A stretch of 64,000 nt of DNA from Halichondria panicea (lineage: Eukaryota > Porifera > Demospongiae > Suberitida > Halichondriidae): contig NC_087384.1 in NCBI RefSeq assembly GCF_963675165.1, forward strand, positions 4,457,182 through 4,521,181, written 5' to 3'. This document shows positions 10,823 to 21,639 of this stretch, in pieces. The translations under genes were made by a program, and so were the position numbers. Positions within the stretch are counted from its first letter, which is position 1; every line of letters begins with the position of its first letter. The notes under the pieces were generated by a model, which saw only the letters and a program-made list of their open reading frames with translations, made no database searches and was not told where the DNA came from.

Positions 10823-11340
10823 CATGACCGTCTCAGTCCAGGAGTTTCATCTCAGCCTCCTCCTCATGGTAACATAGAGTCAATAATACACTGACACAGG
10901 TGATCCGTACATTGGTTCAGTTTGTGTCCAACTGCCCCTATCATCAGCTGTCTGAGGGTTATGTAAAGAAAGTCACAACTGGATCAAACACTACTCTATA
11001 ATAATTATACACATGAAGAGGTGCGTATATATAATAAGGTACAGGTGTAGATCTACTTGGCATTTGAGAGTGCAACTTATGTGCTTCAGGAGTGGAAATA
11101 GTTGGAGTTATGGCATCACATCATTTTTTCTGAAAAGCAAAGTTCAAATGGTACTACTCCAAACAGACCACACTCATTTTCCGTTAGCACTGTATATACT
11201 AACTTGACTAATGGGGAAAGCATAATTATACTTTGTGCCCTCAAACGTGCTTTGATTATAATAGTATAATTATTATTGCTCGAAAGAGATAACCCCTTCC
11301 CTACCTTCCAGACACAAATTTCAAAGGACATTGGTATCTG
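10304..11340. repeat. Spacer with three tandem repeats and (AC)n tract
   Basis: Positions 10470-10655 hold three copies of a unit of about 60 bases (ACACTGAGAGTATTCAT, GAAACCTAACCAAATGGAAA). The flank of copy 4 has a single shortened copy near 20165. Near 10775-10818 there is a C13 run followed by about 17 AC units. A broken MATESQ exon (ATGGTAACATAG) starts at 10866, and its conserved block (CATCAGCTGTCTGAGGGTTATG) lies near 10942. No intact gene was recognised. Confidence 0.65.
10866..11003 (+). pseudogene. MATESQ-type conserved exon, copy c (stop at codon 4)
   Basis: The lead CTCAGCCTCCTCCTC and the start ATGGTAACATAGAGTC match the other copies, but a TAG falls at codon 4. The conserved block encoding QLSEGYVKKVTT follows about 70 bases later in an open frame, preceded by LVQFVSNCP-like codons also seen in the 21397 copy. 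The consensus of copies c and e suggests an original exon of about 50 residues. Confidence 0.4.
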
Positions 11341-11395
11341 CACACTGACTGGACACCAGTAATACAATCGCAATACTCCTGGTATCGTCATCTAC
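11341..11395 (-). pseudogene. Relic 5' end of a fifth membrane-protein copy
   Basis: GACTGGACACCAG and ACAATCGCAATACTCC at this position match the signal-peptide coding region of copy 3 (15016-15062) on the minus strand. The flank to the right (AAACTGTTGTATTC, CAGTTGATGAAACGAAACAAAG) matches the 5' flanks of copies 1 and 3. The remaining about 540 codons are absent, so this is the stub of a deleted gene. Confidence 0.6.
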
Positions 11396-11650
11396 TTAAC
11401 ACAATGAAAAAACTTATTTAACAAGGTTTTCGATTAAAACAACATTGCAGTTGATGAAACGAAACAAAGACTAAAGGTTCAAATAAACTGTTGTATTCTG
11501 TTAGTTCAATACATCACTGTACTTAACACAATGAAAAAACAAGGTTTTCGATTAAAACAACATTGCAGTTGATGAAACGAAACAAAGACTAAAGGTTCAA
11601 ATAAACTGTTGTATTCATTGAACGCTGTTAGTTCAATATAGCTTATAACA
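11396..11650. repeat. Direct duplication of 5' flank, about 120 bases
   Basis: Two adjacent copies (about 11396-11515 and 11517-11640) share ACTTAACACAATGAAAAAAC, AAGGTTTTCGATTAAAAC and CAAAGACTAAAGGTTC. The unit is the upstream region of the membrane genes, so a promoter-like segment has been doubled beside the gene relic. Confidence 0.8.
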
Positions 11651-11826
11651 TCACTGTACATGCATGCGTGTATTTATTTTGCAGTGCATGTATATCAAAC
11701 ATGTGTATACATAGACACTGCTAACACTTTATTATCCCCCTCCCCCCCCCCCCCCTCCACACACACAGACCACAACTGTTTTTCAAGCATTCATACTATA
11801 CTCTTCATCGCCGCCTCCTCCTCACC

Positions 11827-11919
11827 ATGGCAACAGAGAGTCAGAATAATACATCGACACAGGTAAGGACTCAGATGATGACCAGCTGCCCTAACATCAG
11901 CTGTCCAAGGGCTATGTGA
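11827..11919 (+). CDS. MATESQ-type conserved exon, copy d
   Basis: A strong start context (ACCATGG) opens codons for MATESQNNTSTQ, followed at once by a consensus donor-like GTAAGG. If unspliced the frame stops after 30 codons. The conserved block (AGCTGTCCAAGGGCTATGTGAGGAG) lies near 11899 in another frame. Identity with copy b is high over the whole 130 bases. This could be a real first exon using GTAAGG as donor, or a decayed copy. Confidence 0.35.
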   Translation: MATESQNNTSTQVRTQMMTSCPNISCPRAM

Positions 11920-12355
11920 GGAGAATCACAGCACCAATTGAAAGTTACTCTGTATACGTGCACACAGAGGTACTAATGATTTCACCAATAACAGCTTTGG
12001 TATAATTTCAGACCCTCATTCTAAGGAAACAATCAATATTGTTTATTAATAGGTCGTTGATTGACTCACAATAATAAACCCCTAGATCCTGGAATTCTGT
12101 ATCGTACTATTGCAAACATGAGGTACGTTAATATTTTTCAAGTAACAGCTTTTGGTATCAAGTTAAAAGCATGGTCCAATAATGTTTGTCCCAGGAGTTA
12201 ATACCTAGAAACTGGATAATAGCCGTGCTCAATTTTAAGAACAATCCATGCACTGCTAGTTTTTTTCTACTCACTTTTCTAACTATGAGACAGATAATTG
12301 CTTAGTCTAATTGTTATCCGCTATCAAAGTCTTTATCGTAATATTTATACGATAT

Positions 12356-12565
12356 ACCGTATAGCGGGTAATTTTCGGGGGACAAAATATTTGTGGTTGA
12401 TCAGCATTTATAGTCATTTCATGGATAATATTTTCGTGGTTGCTGCTTGCACTGCAGGTAAAGGTAGGCAAGGTCGCTTCATTCGTGGGTAAAATATTCG
12501 TGATCAGACCTTCAACCACGAAAACCACGAATATTTTGCCCCATGAAAATTACCCTCTATACGGT
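12356..12565. mobile_element. MITE with ACCGTATAGCG ends
   Basis: Inverted ends are ACCGTATAGCGGGTAATTTTC and its complement GAAAATTACCCTCTATACGGT, 210 bases apart, inside a TATA-type flank. A second internal inversion (CGTGGTTGC and CACGAAAACCACG) extends the fold. The same terminal motif recurs at 20571-20798 and 29649-29943. Confidence 0.75.
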
Positions 12566-12655
12566 ATATATATTGTTAGCACAATAATTAAGTTTCAGTC
12601 TAACAAATTACTGTGTTGAGTCCAAATTTACAATGACATAACTTATACTTAAGTA

Positions 12656-12910
12656 CAGTAAAACCTTGACTATCCGGAAGCTCGATTATCTGGCTTTGCA
12701 ATATCCTTTTTAATAATTCAGAAAATGGGCATGTCCTGTGAATGCGCATGTCCATTACAGCTTTTACTATGGAGACAGGCCTGCTTATCTTCTGCGCATG
12801 CGCAGACAACCATGTGGCACAAATTATGAATTAATTGGGGGATAAAGGCATAAAGGCGTGGTTTATCCACTCGTCCGACCTGCCTCGGGAACCAAGGTAA
12901 AGTTTCACTG
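12656..12910. mobile_element. pogo/mariner-like MITE
   Basis: The element begins CAGTAAAACCTTGACTATCCGG and ends with the partial complement ...TTTCACTG, flanked on both sides by TA. The CAGT-AA-CCT-GA-TATCCGG terminus and TA duplication are typical of pogo/Tigger-type Tc1/mariner elements. It has no transposase frame. Confidence 0.65.
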
Positions 12911-13413
12911 TAACACTCTAGATCTGCTTATAGTAGTCCTCTCAATGATCGGATTGCTTACTTGTCACTCATTCACTTTTCTAATCATAGTAGTTTTGAA
13001 GATTTGTGGATATAACTAACGGGTATATTTACGAATGAGTGCATGCATGGGACTCAAAGTGTACTCATCCTTATTACCCCATGCATAAATTAGTTTATGA
13101 GTGTCCACACTAATTTGATAACTTGCAATAATTACGAAATCAGGCAAAACAGGATTGAAATAAGTGCTTTTGTTTTATCTATAGTGACTAGAAATACTTT
13201 CACTACACCACTGTACATGAAGTATACCAAGTATAGTGCATGTACATATAGTGCTTGTACGTATATGCATGGTGTTGATGTTTTTGTAACAAAAAAAAAC
13301 CCAAGGACTTATCATAACTATGAAATAATCGTAGTAAACATACCGGGTACATCTATATAGTTCGTTCTAGTATCTGTTGTTTGCTGAGTATTCTGCTAAC
13401 AGCAGGTATGTAA

Positions 13414-15075
13414 TCAAGTGGTTGGTGGTAACAGTGGTGTGTATTCGCTTGGATCACTGATACGATGTGGAAGGGCTTCGTTATCTGTAAACGATCCTGT
13501 ATGTTGTATAGCTCGTCTTTGAGGGCAGCAGCTATAACCACACCGACTAGTGAGGGAAGATTTCATCCACGAAATAAACACTAAGATGTACAGCAGTAGT
13601 ATAAATGTAACGATAATAAAGACAAAAAACCATGGGCTATTCCTAAATGCCTCGTGGTAAATGAACCAAGCTGACCCCATTGCAAACAGTACTAGGAGAA
13701 AAGCATCAAAATAGTTGTAACGGTCTTTCTTGTATGGTCGTAGGCCAAGGATGATAGCAGGTGTAATAATGAAGATCATTTGGTACACAATAAAGTGGTA
13801 CGTCTGAGAACCAAAGGCTATGAATATTATTCTCAGCAGTAGGTAGACTCCAGCAAACCACCGACAGTCCCTAGTACCAGGTGTTGTTCCATTCTTGAAA
13901 TAGCCCTGTGTGATGTTTGCTAGCTCGTGAATTAGAACACATTTGATTTTGCAGCAAAAGAGACATCTCTGAAACAAATGGTTTTGATAGCATAACAGAA
14001 ACACTGCCGGTAGAAGTACCATGGTAACAGTGAGGATTGATGCTAGTATAGCAAGTGGAATGTATGTGCCCACATTGAAATCAGCTGCGAAGAAGAGAGT
14101 GTATGTTACATTTCCGTATTTGTCATATAAAGGTACTGGCTTCAACAGGCTAATTGAAATCGAACAAAATTTGCTGTAGGATAGTAAAAAGAAGGTTGCG
14201 AACGCATTCACTACAGAGCCTTTTAGTTCCCAGCGTCTCCGAAATCTTGCTAAGCACTTGTGAAATGGCCTCCAGCAATTTACAATTATCCTGTATCCTC
14301 TGTCGTGGAGTGAAATGAACAAGTATACAGCCAAAGTGAAAGCGATTGGATATAGAGCTTCTAGGTATTCCAATGCTACGACTGTGAGTGTGCTCATTTG
14401 CTCACTAATACAAAAGGGAGGAATTAAGAACATAAAAAAGTCCAAATTGAATAGTCCCACAAAATCAGCCACAAATTTATAAAATGAATAGGAGGGAGTA
14501 TATCCACTTATATCGAATGGGTCATTTCTACACAATACAGTGTTTAGCACCTGAGCAATCAAAACAAAGCTGTACAAAACTGGAGAAACAAATTTTATCC
14601 GGAACACAATAACAATCACACAAATCAAAGTCAATGGTACTGTAAGCCTGACAAAGAAGAGTAACCATCCTAAAGGTTGTGGCATGCATTCCTTACACTC
14701 TTTGTAGTAAGAGAAGACAGCTGGTCCCAGTCCTGGTTGGCAGTGACTACAGAGTATCCCTGTGCGATTGAGAGGACCACACATCTCCTCATCTAATTCT
14801 GATACATCAGAGGGTACATCATTGAATTTTGATAATCGACTTTTCGTGTTGTATGGGCAGGCTCCAAAATGTTCTATGTCATTGTTGTAAGTTAAGCAGA
14901 AACCCTCTAATATTTTTATACTATTTGTCACATTCGAGCACTGCAATATAGTATTGATCTCTTGTCCACACTCACACTTGTTTGCTTGGCGTATAAACCA
15001 TGTTGGGCATGCTTGACTGGACACCAGAACTACCTGTAGGACAATCACAATCACTCCAAGCATTGCCTTCTTCAT
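13414..15075 (-). CDS. Cys-rich multi-pass membrane protein, copy 3
   Basis: 553 residues if read from MKKAMLGV at 15075; three more codons are possible. The signal peptide ends near residue 21, and the ectodomain reaches about residue 133 with CPTWF, KCEC, LQC, LLCSHC and ECKEC. Hydrophobic segments lie at roughly 136-159, 165-182, 237-259, 289-309, 337-363, 407-423, 428-444, 456-476 and 481-503. The tail ends SEYTPLLPPTT, with the acidic dileucine motif. The RRRWELKGSVVNAFATFFLLSYSK segment is almost invariant among copies. The minus-strand sequence TTGTGTTTAG just before the ATG could be a splice acceptor for a 5' UTR exon. It is nearest to copy 1. The molecular function is unknown; a receptor or channel at the surface or endosome is an inference. 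Confidence 0.85.
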   Translation of the reverse strand: MKKAMLGVIVIVLQVVLVSSQACPTWFIRQANKCECGQEINTILQCSNVTNSIKILEGFCLTYNNDIEHFGACPYNTKSRLSKFNDVPSDVSELDEEMCGPLNRTGILCSHCQPGLGPAVFSYYKECKECMPQPLGWLLFFVRLTVPLTLICVIVIVFRIKFVSPVLYSFVLIAQVLNTVLCRNDPFDISGYTPSYSFYKFVADFVGLFNLDFFMFLIPPFCISEQMSTLTVVALEYLEALYPIAFTLAVYLFISLHDRGYRIIVNCWRPFHKCLARFRRRWELKGSVVNAFATFFLLSYSKFCSISISLLKPVPLYDKYGNVTYTLFFAADFNVGTYIPLAILASILTVTMVLLPAVFLLCYQNHLFQRCLFCCKIKCVLIHELANITQGYFKNGTTPGTRDCRWFAGVYLLLRIIFIAFGSQTYHFIVYQMIFIITPAIILGLRPYKKDRYNYFDAFLLVLFAMGSAWFIYHEAFRNSPWFFVFIIVTFILLLYILVFISWMKSSLTSRCGYSCCPQRRAIQHTGSFTDNEALPHRISDPSEYTPLLPPTT

Positions 15076-15089
15076 ACTAAACACAAGAA

Positions 15090-15840
15090 AAAAAACTCAT
15101 CAGCTAATATCCATGGGAGTCATGAACTGCACTCATGCAGCTAAATTAAAAACAACAGTGCAGCTGATGAAACAAATTGAAAACAAATACTAAAAGTCCA
15201 TGTAAACTGTTGCTTAAAAATTTAACACATGCAGCGGCGATCAAACACTCTATACACACAGAGGATTATTTCACCATAATTACAACATGCAGCTTTGGTA
15301 AAATAACCGAGGTCCAAATAATGTAACCTCCGAATATGCTGTGAGCTTTTTATTATTATGAGCTCCACAACAGCAAGTATTGTATAGTGTAAGTGATGTG
15401 AATTGGCATGCTGTCAGACTGCAACAAAATAATGTTGCAGCTATGTAGTAGAGACATTGAAGATGAAAATTATATACATGTATCATTTGTTCCTTGAAAT
15501 GTTTCTAAAGAAAGTCACTGATGTTTTGTTCTACAATACTCAATGAGGTTCAAGCAGGTAGCTGGAAACTTGTTTTAAAGACGAGTCACTCTAGACTATT
15601 AAGTGCATGTCTATACTATAGCTGAAGTGATATTTAAGTCGGCCGGTACGTGTAGTTGTAGTTGAGAAGGATAATGTTGTTTCAGTCTTCTTATGTTTAT
15701 TGTGTCATTCAGGTCTTGCAAGCATTTTAACTATAGAAACTCGATGTCTAGCCAATGCGTTATGATGGGAGTATATAAGTGAATGTATTCCAGTGTTGTT
15801 TTATAATGAAGTGAGAAGTGAGCAGATATGTATGGTATAT
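15090..15840. other. Spacer, decayed flank of gene 3
   Basis: GCAGTGCAGCTGATGAAACAAATTG near 15155 matches the gene 1 flank, and CAGCGGCGATCAAACACTC near 15232 is a trace of the MATESQ-exon block. No intact coding exon is visible, and the remaining sequence is unassigned AT-rich DNA. Confidence 0.5.
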
Positions 15841-15849
15841 GGTTAATAG

Positions 15850-17130
15850 GGTTACTTGATTGTTTTTTCCTTTGTACCTTTTGACAAGTCTAGGTCTCCA
15901 CATGCAGTATTGACTGCATGAGTGATGCGGATTTTTAGGCGAGTTGGTGCATCAGATGGAGTGATCTTCATATCATGTTTATAGGGTCTATACATTACGG
16001 TGTTTGTCATTAGTAGCAATCGATATAAAGTCTGCATTTACTTGCATTTAGTGAAACTTCCATGGATCACCACCAGCTGCATAAAGAATCAATCCGACTG
16101 CATTAGCAGGCCATCATTTACGCTCGTAATGATTTAATATCGTCTGCAAAGATGTAAGATGTAACATATGGCATATTAGTTGATTTGTTCATAACAAGAA
16201 AAGAATCGGTCCAAGAATGATCCCCTGTGGTACACCTGAACAAACAGGAAGAAGTGCAGATTTGGTGCCGTCAATTGATATAAAATGATGTCTGTTTGAC
16301 CACAATTCCCATGTTCCATATAGCTTCAATATTCAATATTCATGTGAAACAGTGTCAAAAGCTTACTCTTTGACTTTGCTAGTTTGTCTTCTATGTGTAC
16401 GAGTACAGTTTATCTGATGTATAATTGCTGGGTTGAACCAGTGAGGACTTGATCTTGAAGGTAGACCTTGACTCCAGGTTAGGGTATAACAGTCTCACAT
16501 GCAGCTGTTTAGAGCTTTAATTCTGATACTGCTTGTGGTGTTGCCAAGAGACTGGCTATTGTGCAAGCTTGGGTAAGTCAGCTTTGAGATAGTTGCGTGC
16601 GTGGTGCTGGTTCATTGAGTACATTCTTTAAAATGAGATTGATTTGTTGATGTTTAGTAAATTAATGTCTGCAGTTACTGGGTATAGTGGAGTCCAGGGC
16701 AGTTCCCCACAAATTAATATTGAATTTTCAAGTCTATAAATGGTGCATTGGTAGCATCAATAGGGTATTTTTGTGAGTGAGCTGTGACATCATTTGCATA
16801 AAGTTTTGCGAAAGGGGTGCATTGCAGAGTGGATGACGAGAACAATGAGTTAGCACTGAAGAACAGTTATAGCATCATGCGCATTCAGATCACAGAGTAA
16901 AATTACATCATCATGAGTGCCTGTGGGTGCAATGAACTGATATTCAGATCTTGTTTATACCGGGCTCAACAGGTGTTATTATGTTTAGTACTTTTGGTGA
17001 TAAATCAAGCTCAAAGGTTATCATTTTTGTGTGTAAATGACAAGTGATTATTTTGACGCGATAGTGCTTTTAACTGCGATTAGGACACCACCACCACCAC
17101 GAGTTTTTCTATCATCTCTATAATAAACCA
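15850..17130 (-). pseudogene. Decayed LINE: endonuclease and reverse transcriptase relic
   Basis: Reading the minus strand, about 17100-16900 shows an APE-endonuclease-like GGGGVLIAVK and a degraded CDLN box. From 16390 down come LSKAFDTVSH, GVPQGIILGPILF and, near 16150, YIFADD, which are reverse-transcriptase palm motifs in the right order. A thumb-like frame (15852-16037) follows. Many stops and frameshifts interrupt it. The clade is a CR1/Jockey-like guess. Confidence 0.75.
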
Positions 17131-17310
17131 TGTATTACTTCTGGTAATTTGTATAATTATATAGATCATATCGTAGCCATGTTTTTGTTATACAAACAAT
17201 GTCTTAATTAAGCTGTGCTGTGTATTTGATAAACTTCGTGCATTCGGTGGGTTGAATGGAATTTGAGTGATATACTCAGAGGTAGGGGTTGGTAGAATAT
17301 GCTTGAGATA

Positions 17311-17716
17311 CAGTAGACTCTCGTTAATCCGGTCACCCTTGGGACCATGCAGCTTGGCCGGAATAGCGAGGTGGCTGTAGCTCAGGAAATAGCCGCGGCT
17401 TAAAAACAACCTTACCTCGAATCTAATGACTACTTTTGCGGTCCTTGTCTTGAGGATAATGTAGGATATTGAATCATTTTGTTCTCTATTTTATTTACTA
17501 AACCACACCCAAAACGTCATATCCAGCCGTAATACACGTATAAAATTGCATTGAAAACCTTGTTTGGGACAGCCAGCACTGGCCGGTAACCGGAATAGCG
17601 AGTGGCCGTACTTCAGGGTGAGTTTTGTGCAGTAAACATATAGCTAGCATTCCAACCCAAATGGCCGGTATATCGAGGTGGCCGTACTTCAGGGAGCCGG
17701 AATAGCGAGAGTACTG
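17311..17716. mobile_element. pogo-like MITE
   Basis: It starts CAGTAGACTCTCGTTAATCCGG and ends CCGGAATAGCGAGAGTACTG, with TA on both sides. Internal copies of GGCCGGAATAGCGAG and GGCCGTACTTCAGG give it a repetitive body. There is no transposase. Confidence 0.7.
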
Positions 17717-17719
17717 TAT

Positions 17720-18345
17720 TACTATTCTTTTATGCTCAAGTTAATTATTCTTTTCAAATTGCCTATTATTCTGTTCAAATCACCTGTTATTCCCATAATT
17801 ATTATTCCTACAAAGCACAACATAGACCCCATGTCATCGCACATGTAACTATATAATTATAATGGCCACATGACTCTATCTAACTACCACCACTACTACC
17901 ACTATGCAGGTCTATATACAAAATTAATGTTTATACATGATTCGTACTGACCTGTACTTCCGAAACCTGCGAAACCTGCAGTGCCTATTATGCTGGCATA
18001 ATCTACCAACCCGGCCTACTCAGAGGGTTAGTCATCCTCTGAGTCGGAGGATGCCCACTATACTGATTGTATAGGAGTGATAAACGAATTACAGGGTTTA
18101 ATAACAGCGTTACTGTTTTCTATTTGGCTACTGGTTGGAATACTTTCATTGTAAACATCTCTTATATGAGTCCATATAGTGGTGTGTGATATTGGCATTT
18201 TGTGGCTATAAAAAAACCCTCAATCAGTGTTGTTAATAATATTACAATCGTCACAGTATAATATAAGACTATGGAGTGTTGAAACTTAATATTTCTGAAG
18301 CATCAGTCAATAATATCTATAGCTGCATTTTGTTAACAGCTGTGT
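17720..18345. other. AT-rich spacer, nothing recognised
   Basis: The stretch holds short inverted phrases such as CTCAGAGGGTTAGTCATCCTCTGAG (about 18019-18043). I can support no gene or known element. It is the 3' side of membrane gene 4. Confidence 0.4.
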
Positions 18346-18350
18346 ACATA

Positions 18351-20009
18351 TCAAATGGGCTGTGATAGCAGCGGCATGTATTCGCTTGGGTGTCTTATAC
18401 GGTGTGGAAGGGCTTTATTATCTGCAGACAATCTTGTTTGGTATGCAACTCGTTTTCGACTACAGCAGCTGAAACCACGGTTAGTAAGGGCTGTTATCAT
18501 CCATGAAAGGAATAGTCCTATGTACAATACTGGTATACCTATAACGATAATTAATGCAAAAAGCCAACCAATATTCTGGAATGCCTTGCGGTAAATGTAC
18601 AAAGCTGATCCTATCGCAAATATTAGTAAGAGAAAAGCATCGAAATAGTTGTAACGGTCTTTCTTGTATGGTCGTAAACCAAGGAGGATAGCAGGTGAAA
18701 TAATGAAGACCATTTGGTACACAACAAGGTGATACATCTGTGCATTAAAGGCGATGAATATTATTCTCACCAGCAGGTACACACCAGCAAACCATCGACA
18801 GTCCCTAGTACCAGGTGTTGTTCCGTTCTTGAAGTTGCATTGTGTGATGTTTGCTAGCTCGTGAATTAGAACACAATTAATTTTGCTGGAAAAGAGGCAT
18901 CTCTGAAAGAAACGATTCTGGTAGAATAGTAAAAACACTGCTGGTAGGAATACCATGGTAACAGTGATGATTGATGCTAGTATAGCGAGGGGAATATATG
19001 TCCCCGTATTGAAATCAGCTGCGAAGAAGAGAGTGTATGTTACATTTCCGTATTTGTCATATAAAGGTATTGGCTTCAACAGGTTTAAAGAAATCAAACA
19101 AAATCTGCTGTAGGATAGTAAAAAGAACGTTGCAAATGCATTTACTACAGAGCCTTTTAGTTCCCAGCATCTCCGAAACCTTGCTAAGCACTTATGAAAT
19201 GGCCTCCAGCAAAGTACAATTATTCTACATCCTCTGTCGTGGAGCGAAATGAACAAGTATACAGCCAAAGTAAAAACGATTGGATATAGAGCTTCTAGGT
19301 ATTCCAATGCTACGACTGTAAGTGTGCTCATGTGCTCACTGATGCAAAATGAAGGAATTAGGAACATGAAGAAGTCCAAATCGAATAGCCCGAACAAATC
19401 AGCCATAAATTTAAGAAATGAATAGGAGGGGGTATATCCGCTTATAGCAAATGGGTCATTTCTACACAATTCAGTGCTTAGCACCTGAGCCATCAAAACA
19501 AAGCTATTCAGAACTGGAGAGGCAATATTTATCTGGAACACAATAACAATCACACAGATCAAAGTCAATGGTACTGTAAGCCTGACAAAGAAGAGTAGCC
19601 ATCCTAAAGGCTGTGGGATGCATTCCTTACACTCTTTGTAGTAAGAGAAGACAGCTGGTCCCAGTCCTGGTTGGCAGTGACTACAGAGCAGTCCTGTGCG
19701 ATTGAGAGGACCACACATCTCCTCGTCTAGATTTGATACATCAGAGGGTACCTCATTTAATTTATACAGTTGGCTTTTGGTGTTGTATGGGCAGGCTCCA
19801 AAATGTTCTGTATCATTGTTGTAGGTTAAGCAGAAACCGTCTACTATTTCTATCCTGTTTTTTGCATTCAATCGCTGCAATACATTATCCATCTGGTGTC
19901 CACACTCACAATTGTTTGCTTGCCGTATAAACCATGTTGGGCATGCTTGACTGGACACTAAAACTACTTGTACTGCGATTACAATCGCTCCTAGTATATG
20001 TACGGTCAT
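18351..20009 (-). CDS. Cys-rich multi-pass membrane protein, copy 4
   Basis: 552 residues from MTVHILGAI at 20009, or 557 from an ATG at 20024. The signal peptide and about nine membrane segments are conserved. The tail SEYMPLLSQPI keeps the acidic dileucine but differs after it. In the ectodomain the usual LQCSNVT is LQRLNAK, losing one cysteine and one glycosylation site, while ECKEC is kept; copy 2 shows the opposite loss. The loop reads FQINIASPV where copies 1 and 3 have FRI. It is the most diverged copy and has no frameshift or stop. Confidence 0.85.
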   Translation of the reverse strand: MTVHILGAIVIAVQVVLVSSQACPTWFIRQANNCECGHQMDNVLQRLNAKNRIEIVDGFCLTYNNDTEHFGACPYNTKSQLYKLNEVPSDVSNLDEEMCGPLNRTGLLCSHCQPGLGPAVFSYYKECKECIPQPLGWLLFFVRLTVPLTLICVIVIVFQINIASPVLNSFVLMAQVLSTELCRNDPFAISGYTPSYSFLKFMADLFGLFDLDFFMFLIPSFCISEHMSTLTVVALEYLEALYPIVFTLAVYLFISLHDRGCRIIVLCWRPFHKCLARFRRCWELKGSVVNAFATFFLLSYSRFCLISLNLLKPIPLYDKYGNVTYTLFFAADFNTGTYIPLAILASIITVTMVFLPAVFLLFYQNRFFQRCLFSSKINCVLIHELANITQCNFKNGTTPGTRDCRWFAGVYLLVRIIFIAFNAQMYHLVVYQMVFIISPAILLGLRPYKKDRYNYFDAFLLLIFAIGSALYIYRKAFQNIGWLFALIIVIGIPVLYIGLFLSWMITALTNRGFSCCSRKRVAYQTRLSADNKALPHRIRHPSEYMPLLSQPI

Positions 20010-20024
20010 CTTCAAACTTGACAC

Positions 20025-21385
20025 TAGAATGTTTCACACATCAACTAACACACTATAATTATTGCATGACTGAACTATATAGGGTTTTCTATATTTGGTG
20101 CATTTTGTAACAACTGCTGCTGAAACAAACACCAGTGGCACTAAATTCAAAAACTATGAATGTGTGAACACAAACACTGAAACCTAACCAAACTGTTGTT
20201 GGTTACAAATGGTTAGGCCTTGATAAATTATGCTTTTTTTTCACCCATTCAAATCTTGAAAAATGTGCCTATTAGCTATCTCCATCATAAAAAATTTTCC
20301 TGCGCATAATAATTATAAGATCTAGATGTAGACATAAACACAGCACACAACTGACACAAGACATTATTAATATTATTATCATGATTCTCAGTGTTATAAC
20401 TATTGCTGACTTGAACTACCGTAAGCGTTCTAATTATAGAACCAGCCTCGGTTAGGACGCCCTATTTTATAACACCCATATGCTATCATACTATTTTTTT
20501 CATACATTGTTTCTAGAAAAATAATTATTTTACTGGTTCTTTAATTAGAATGATTACGGTATTCCATAATACCGTATAGCGCGAAATTTTCGAGGGGCTT
20601 AATTTTCGTGGATTTCGTGGGTTAGCAATCTTACACGAAAATTAAGTCCACGAAAATCGTTCTTTACCTGCTATAACGTGCAAGATTTAAAGGCGTGGCT
20701 TCCGGTAAGCAGTCATTCCGCGAACATTGTGCAACGAAATGGCTTTTAGAGGCCAATCCACGAAATATAAGTGCCTCGAAAATTTCGCGCTATACGGTAT
20801 TCACTTTTAGGCCAATGTTAATCAATGTCTTGTTTCTGGTTACCTCCCTCCTCAAATTTCACTGCCTCATCAAAAAACTCATTATTATGACATCACTCCA
20901 TTATTTTCATTAGCCACACCTACTTGTGGGTGTGTCACATGATAAATAGCATAGATTGCAGCATAGATTAGGTAAGATTTTCCTTTTTCATATTTGTGGT
21001 TTTATTGTATATCCAGTGTGGTTAACAGGAAATGGGGTTTTACAGGAAGTGATGTCACAATAATGAATAATGATAACCTCCCTCCCTCACTAGTGGTAAG
21101 GTGATTTCCAAACCAGAAACAAGACATTGACGAACACTGGCCTTAGTATTTTTTGTCCTAAAAACGTCGTTGTGCAAAACTTAATGTAATGATTTTTACC
21201 AAAAATAGACATTGATGCCCAATTATTCTTTAGACACCTATTATTATGCTAAAATTATTTTGAGCATAATACAAATGGTGTAAATAGTAGCCTGTAGCAT
21301 CACCATTTTTATACATTCACATAAGCCTACACACAGACCAAGCATTCATCCTGGGCAACATAATTATAATCCAGGAGCCGCAGCC
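20025..21385. other. Spacer with MITE and gene 4 5' flank
   Basis: The 5' flank of gene 4 (ACACCAGTGGCACTAAATTC, GTGTGAACACAAACACTGA) matches that of gene 2. One MITE lies at 20571-20798. Between 20815 and 21150 a short phrase, TCTTGTTTCTGGTT, and its complement AACCAGAAACAAGACATTGA form the ends of a foldback of about 310 bases. No gene was recognised. Confidence 0.55.
20571..20798. mobile_element. MITE with ACCGTATAGCGCG ends
   Basis: The terminal inverted repeats ACCGTATAGCGCGAAATTTT and its exact complement are followed inside by CGAGG. The element is 228 bases and belongs to the same family as the one at 29649. Confidence 0.85.
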
Positions 21386-21396
21386 TCTGCCTCGCC

Positions 21397-21639
21397 ATGG
21401 CAATAGAGAGTCACCATAATACTGACACATGCATGCAGATGGTAGGTACATTGGCTCAGTTCGTGGCCAACTTCATGCCCCTATCATCAACTGTTCGAGG
21501 GCTATGGAAAAGAGTCACAGCGGCAATCGAACAATACTCTATTATATACATGCACAGTGGAGAGGAAGTTGAAACAGGGGGCCCAGCCCCCCCCCCCCCC
21601 CAACATCGAATGCCTGAGTTGGATAGGTGTTCTAATTAA
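21397..21639 (+). CDS. MATESQ-type conserved exon, copy e
   Basis: Starts GCCATGGCAATAGAG and reads MAIESHHNTDT, then LAQFVANF and WKRVTAAIEQYS, so the beginning and the conserved block are in one frame here too. The frame then enters a C-rich run (about 21590) that looks like non-coding sequence. A donor-like GTAGGT lies at 21442 and GAGAGG near 21562. It is the last copy, located between membrane gene 4 and the first receptor (A1). Confidence 0.35.
   Translation: MAIESHHNTDTCMQMVGTLAQFVANFMPLSSTVRGLWKRVTAAIEQYSIIYMHSGEEVETGGPAPPPPQHRMPELDRCSN

Larger units (their letters stand above)
12000..13410. other. Spacer with two MITEs and gene 3 3' flank
   Basis: There is no gene in this stretch. 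It contains two inverted-repeat elements (listed separately at 12356 and 12656). From about 13030 it holds the 3' flank of membrane gene 3, recognisable by ACACTAATTTGATAACTTGC and GGATTGAAATAAGTG, related to 6460-6520. Confidence 0.6.

Noticed and set aside
20695-20913. A 72-codon plus-strand frame
   Set aside because: It begins inside the MITE at 20571-20798 and runs into unrelated spacer.
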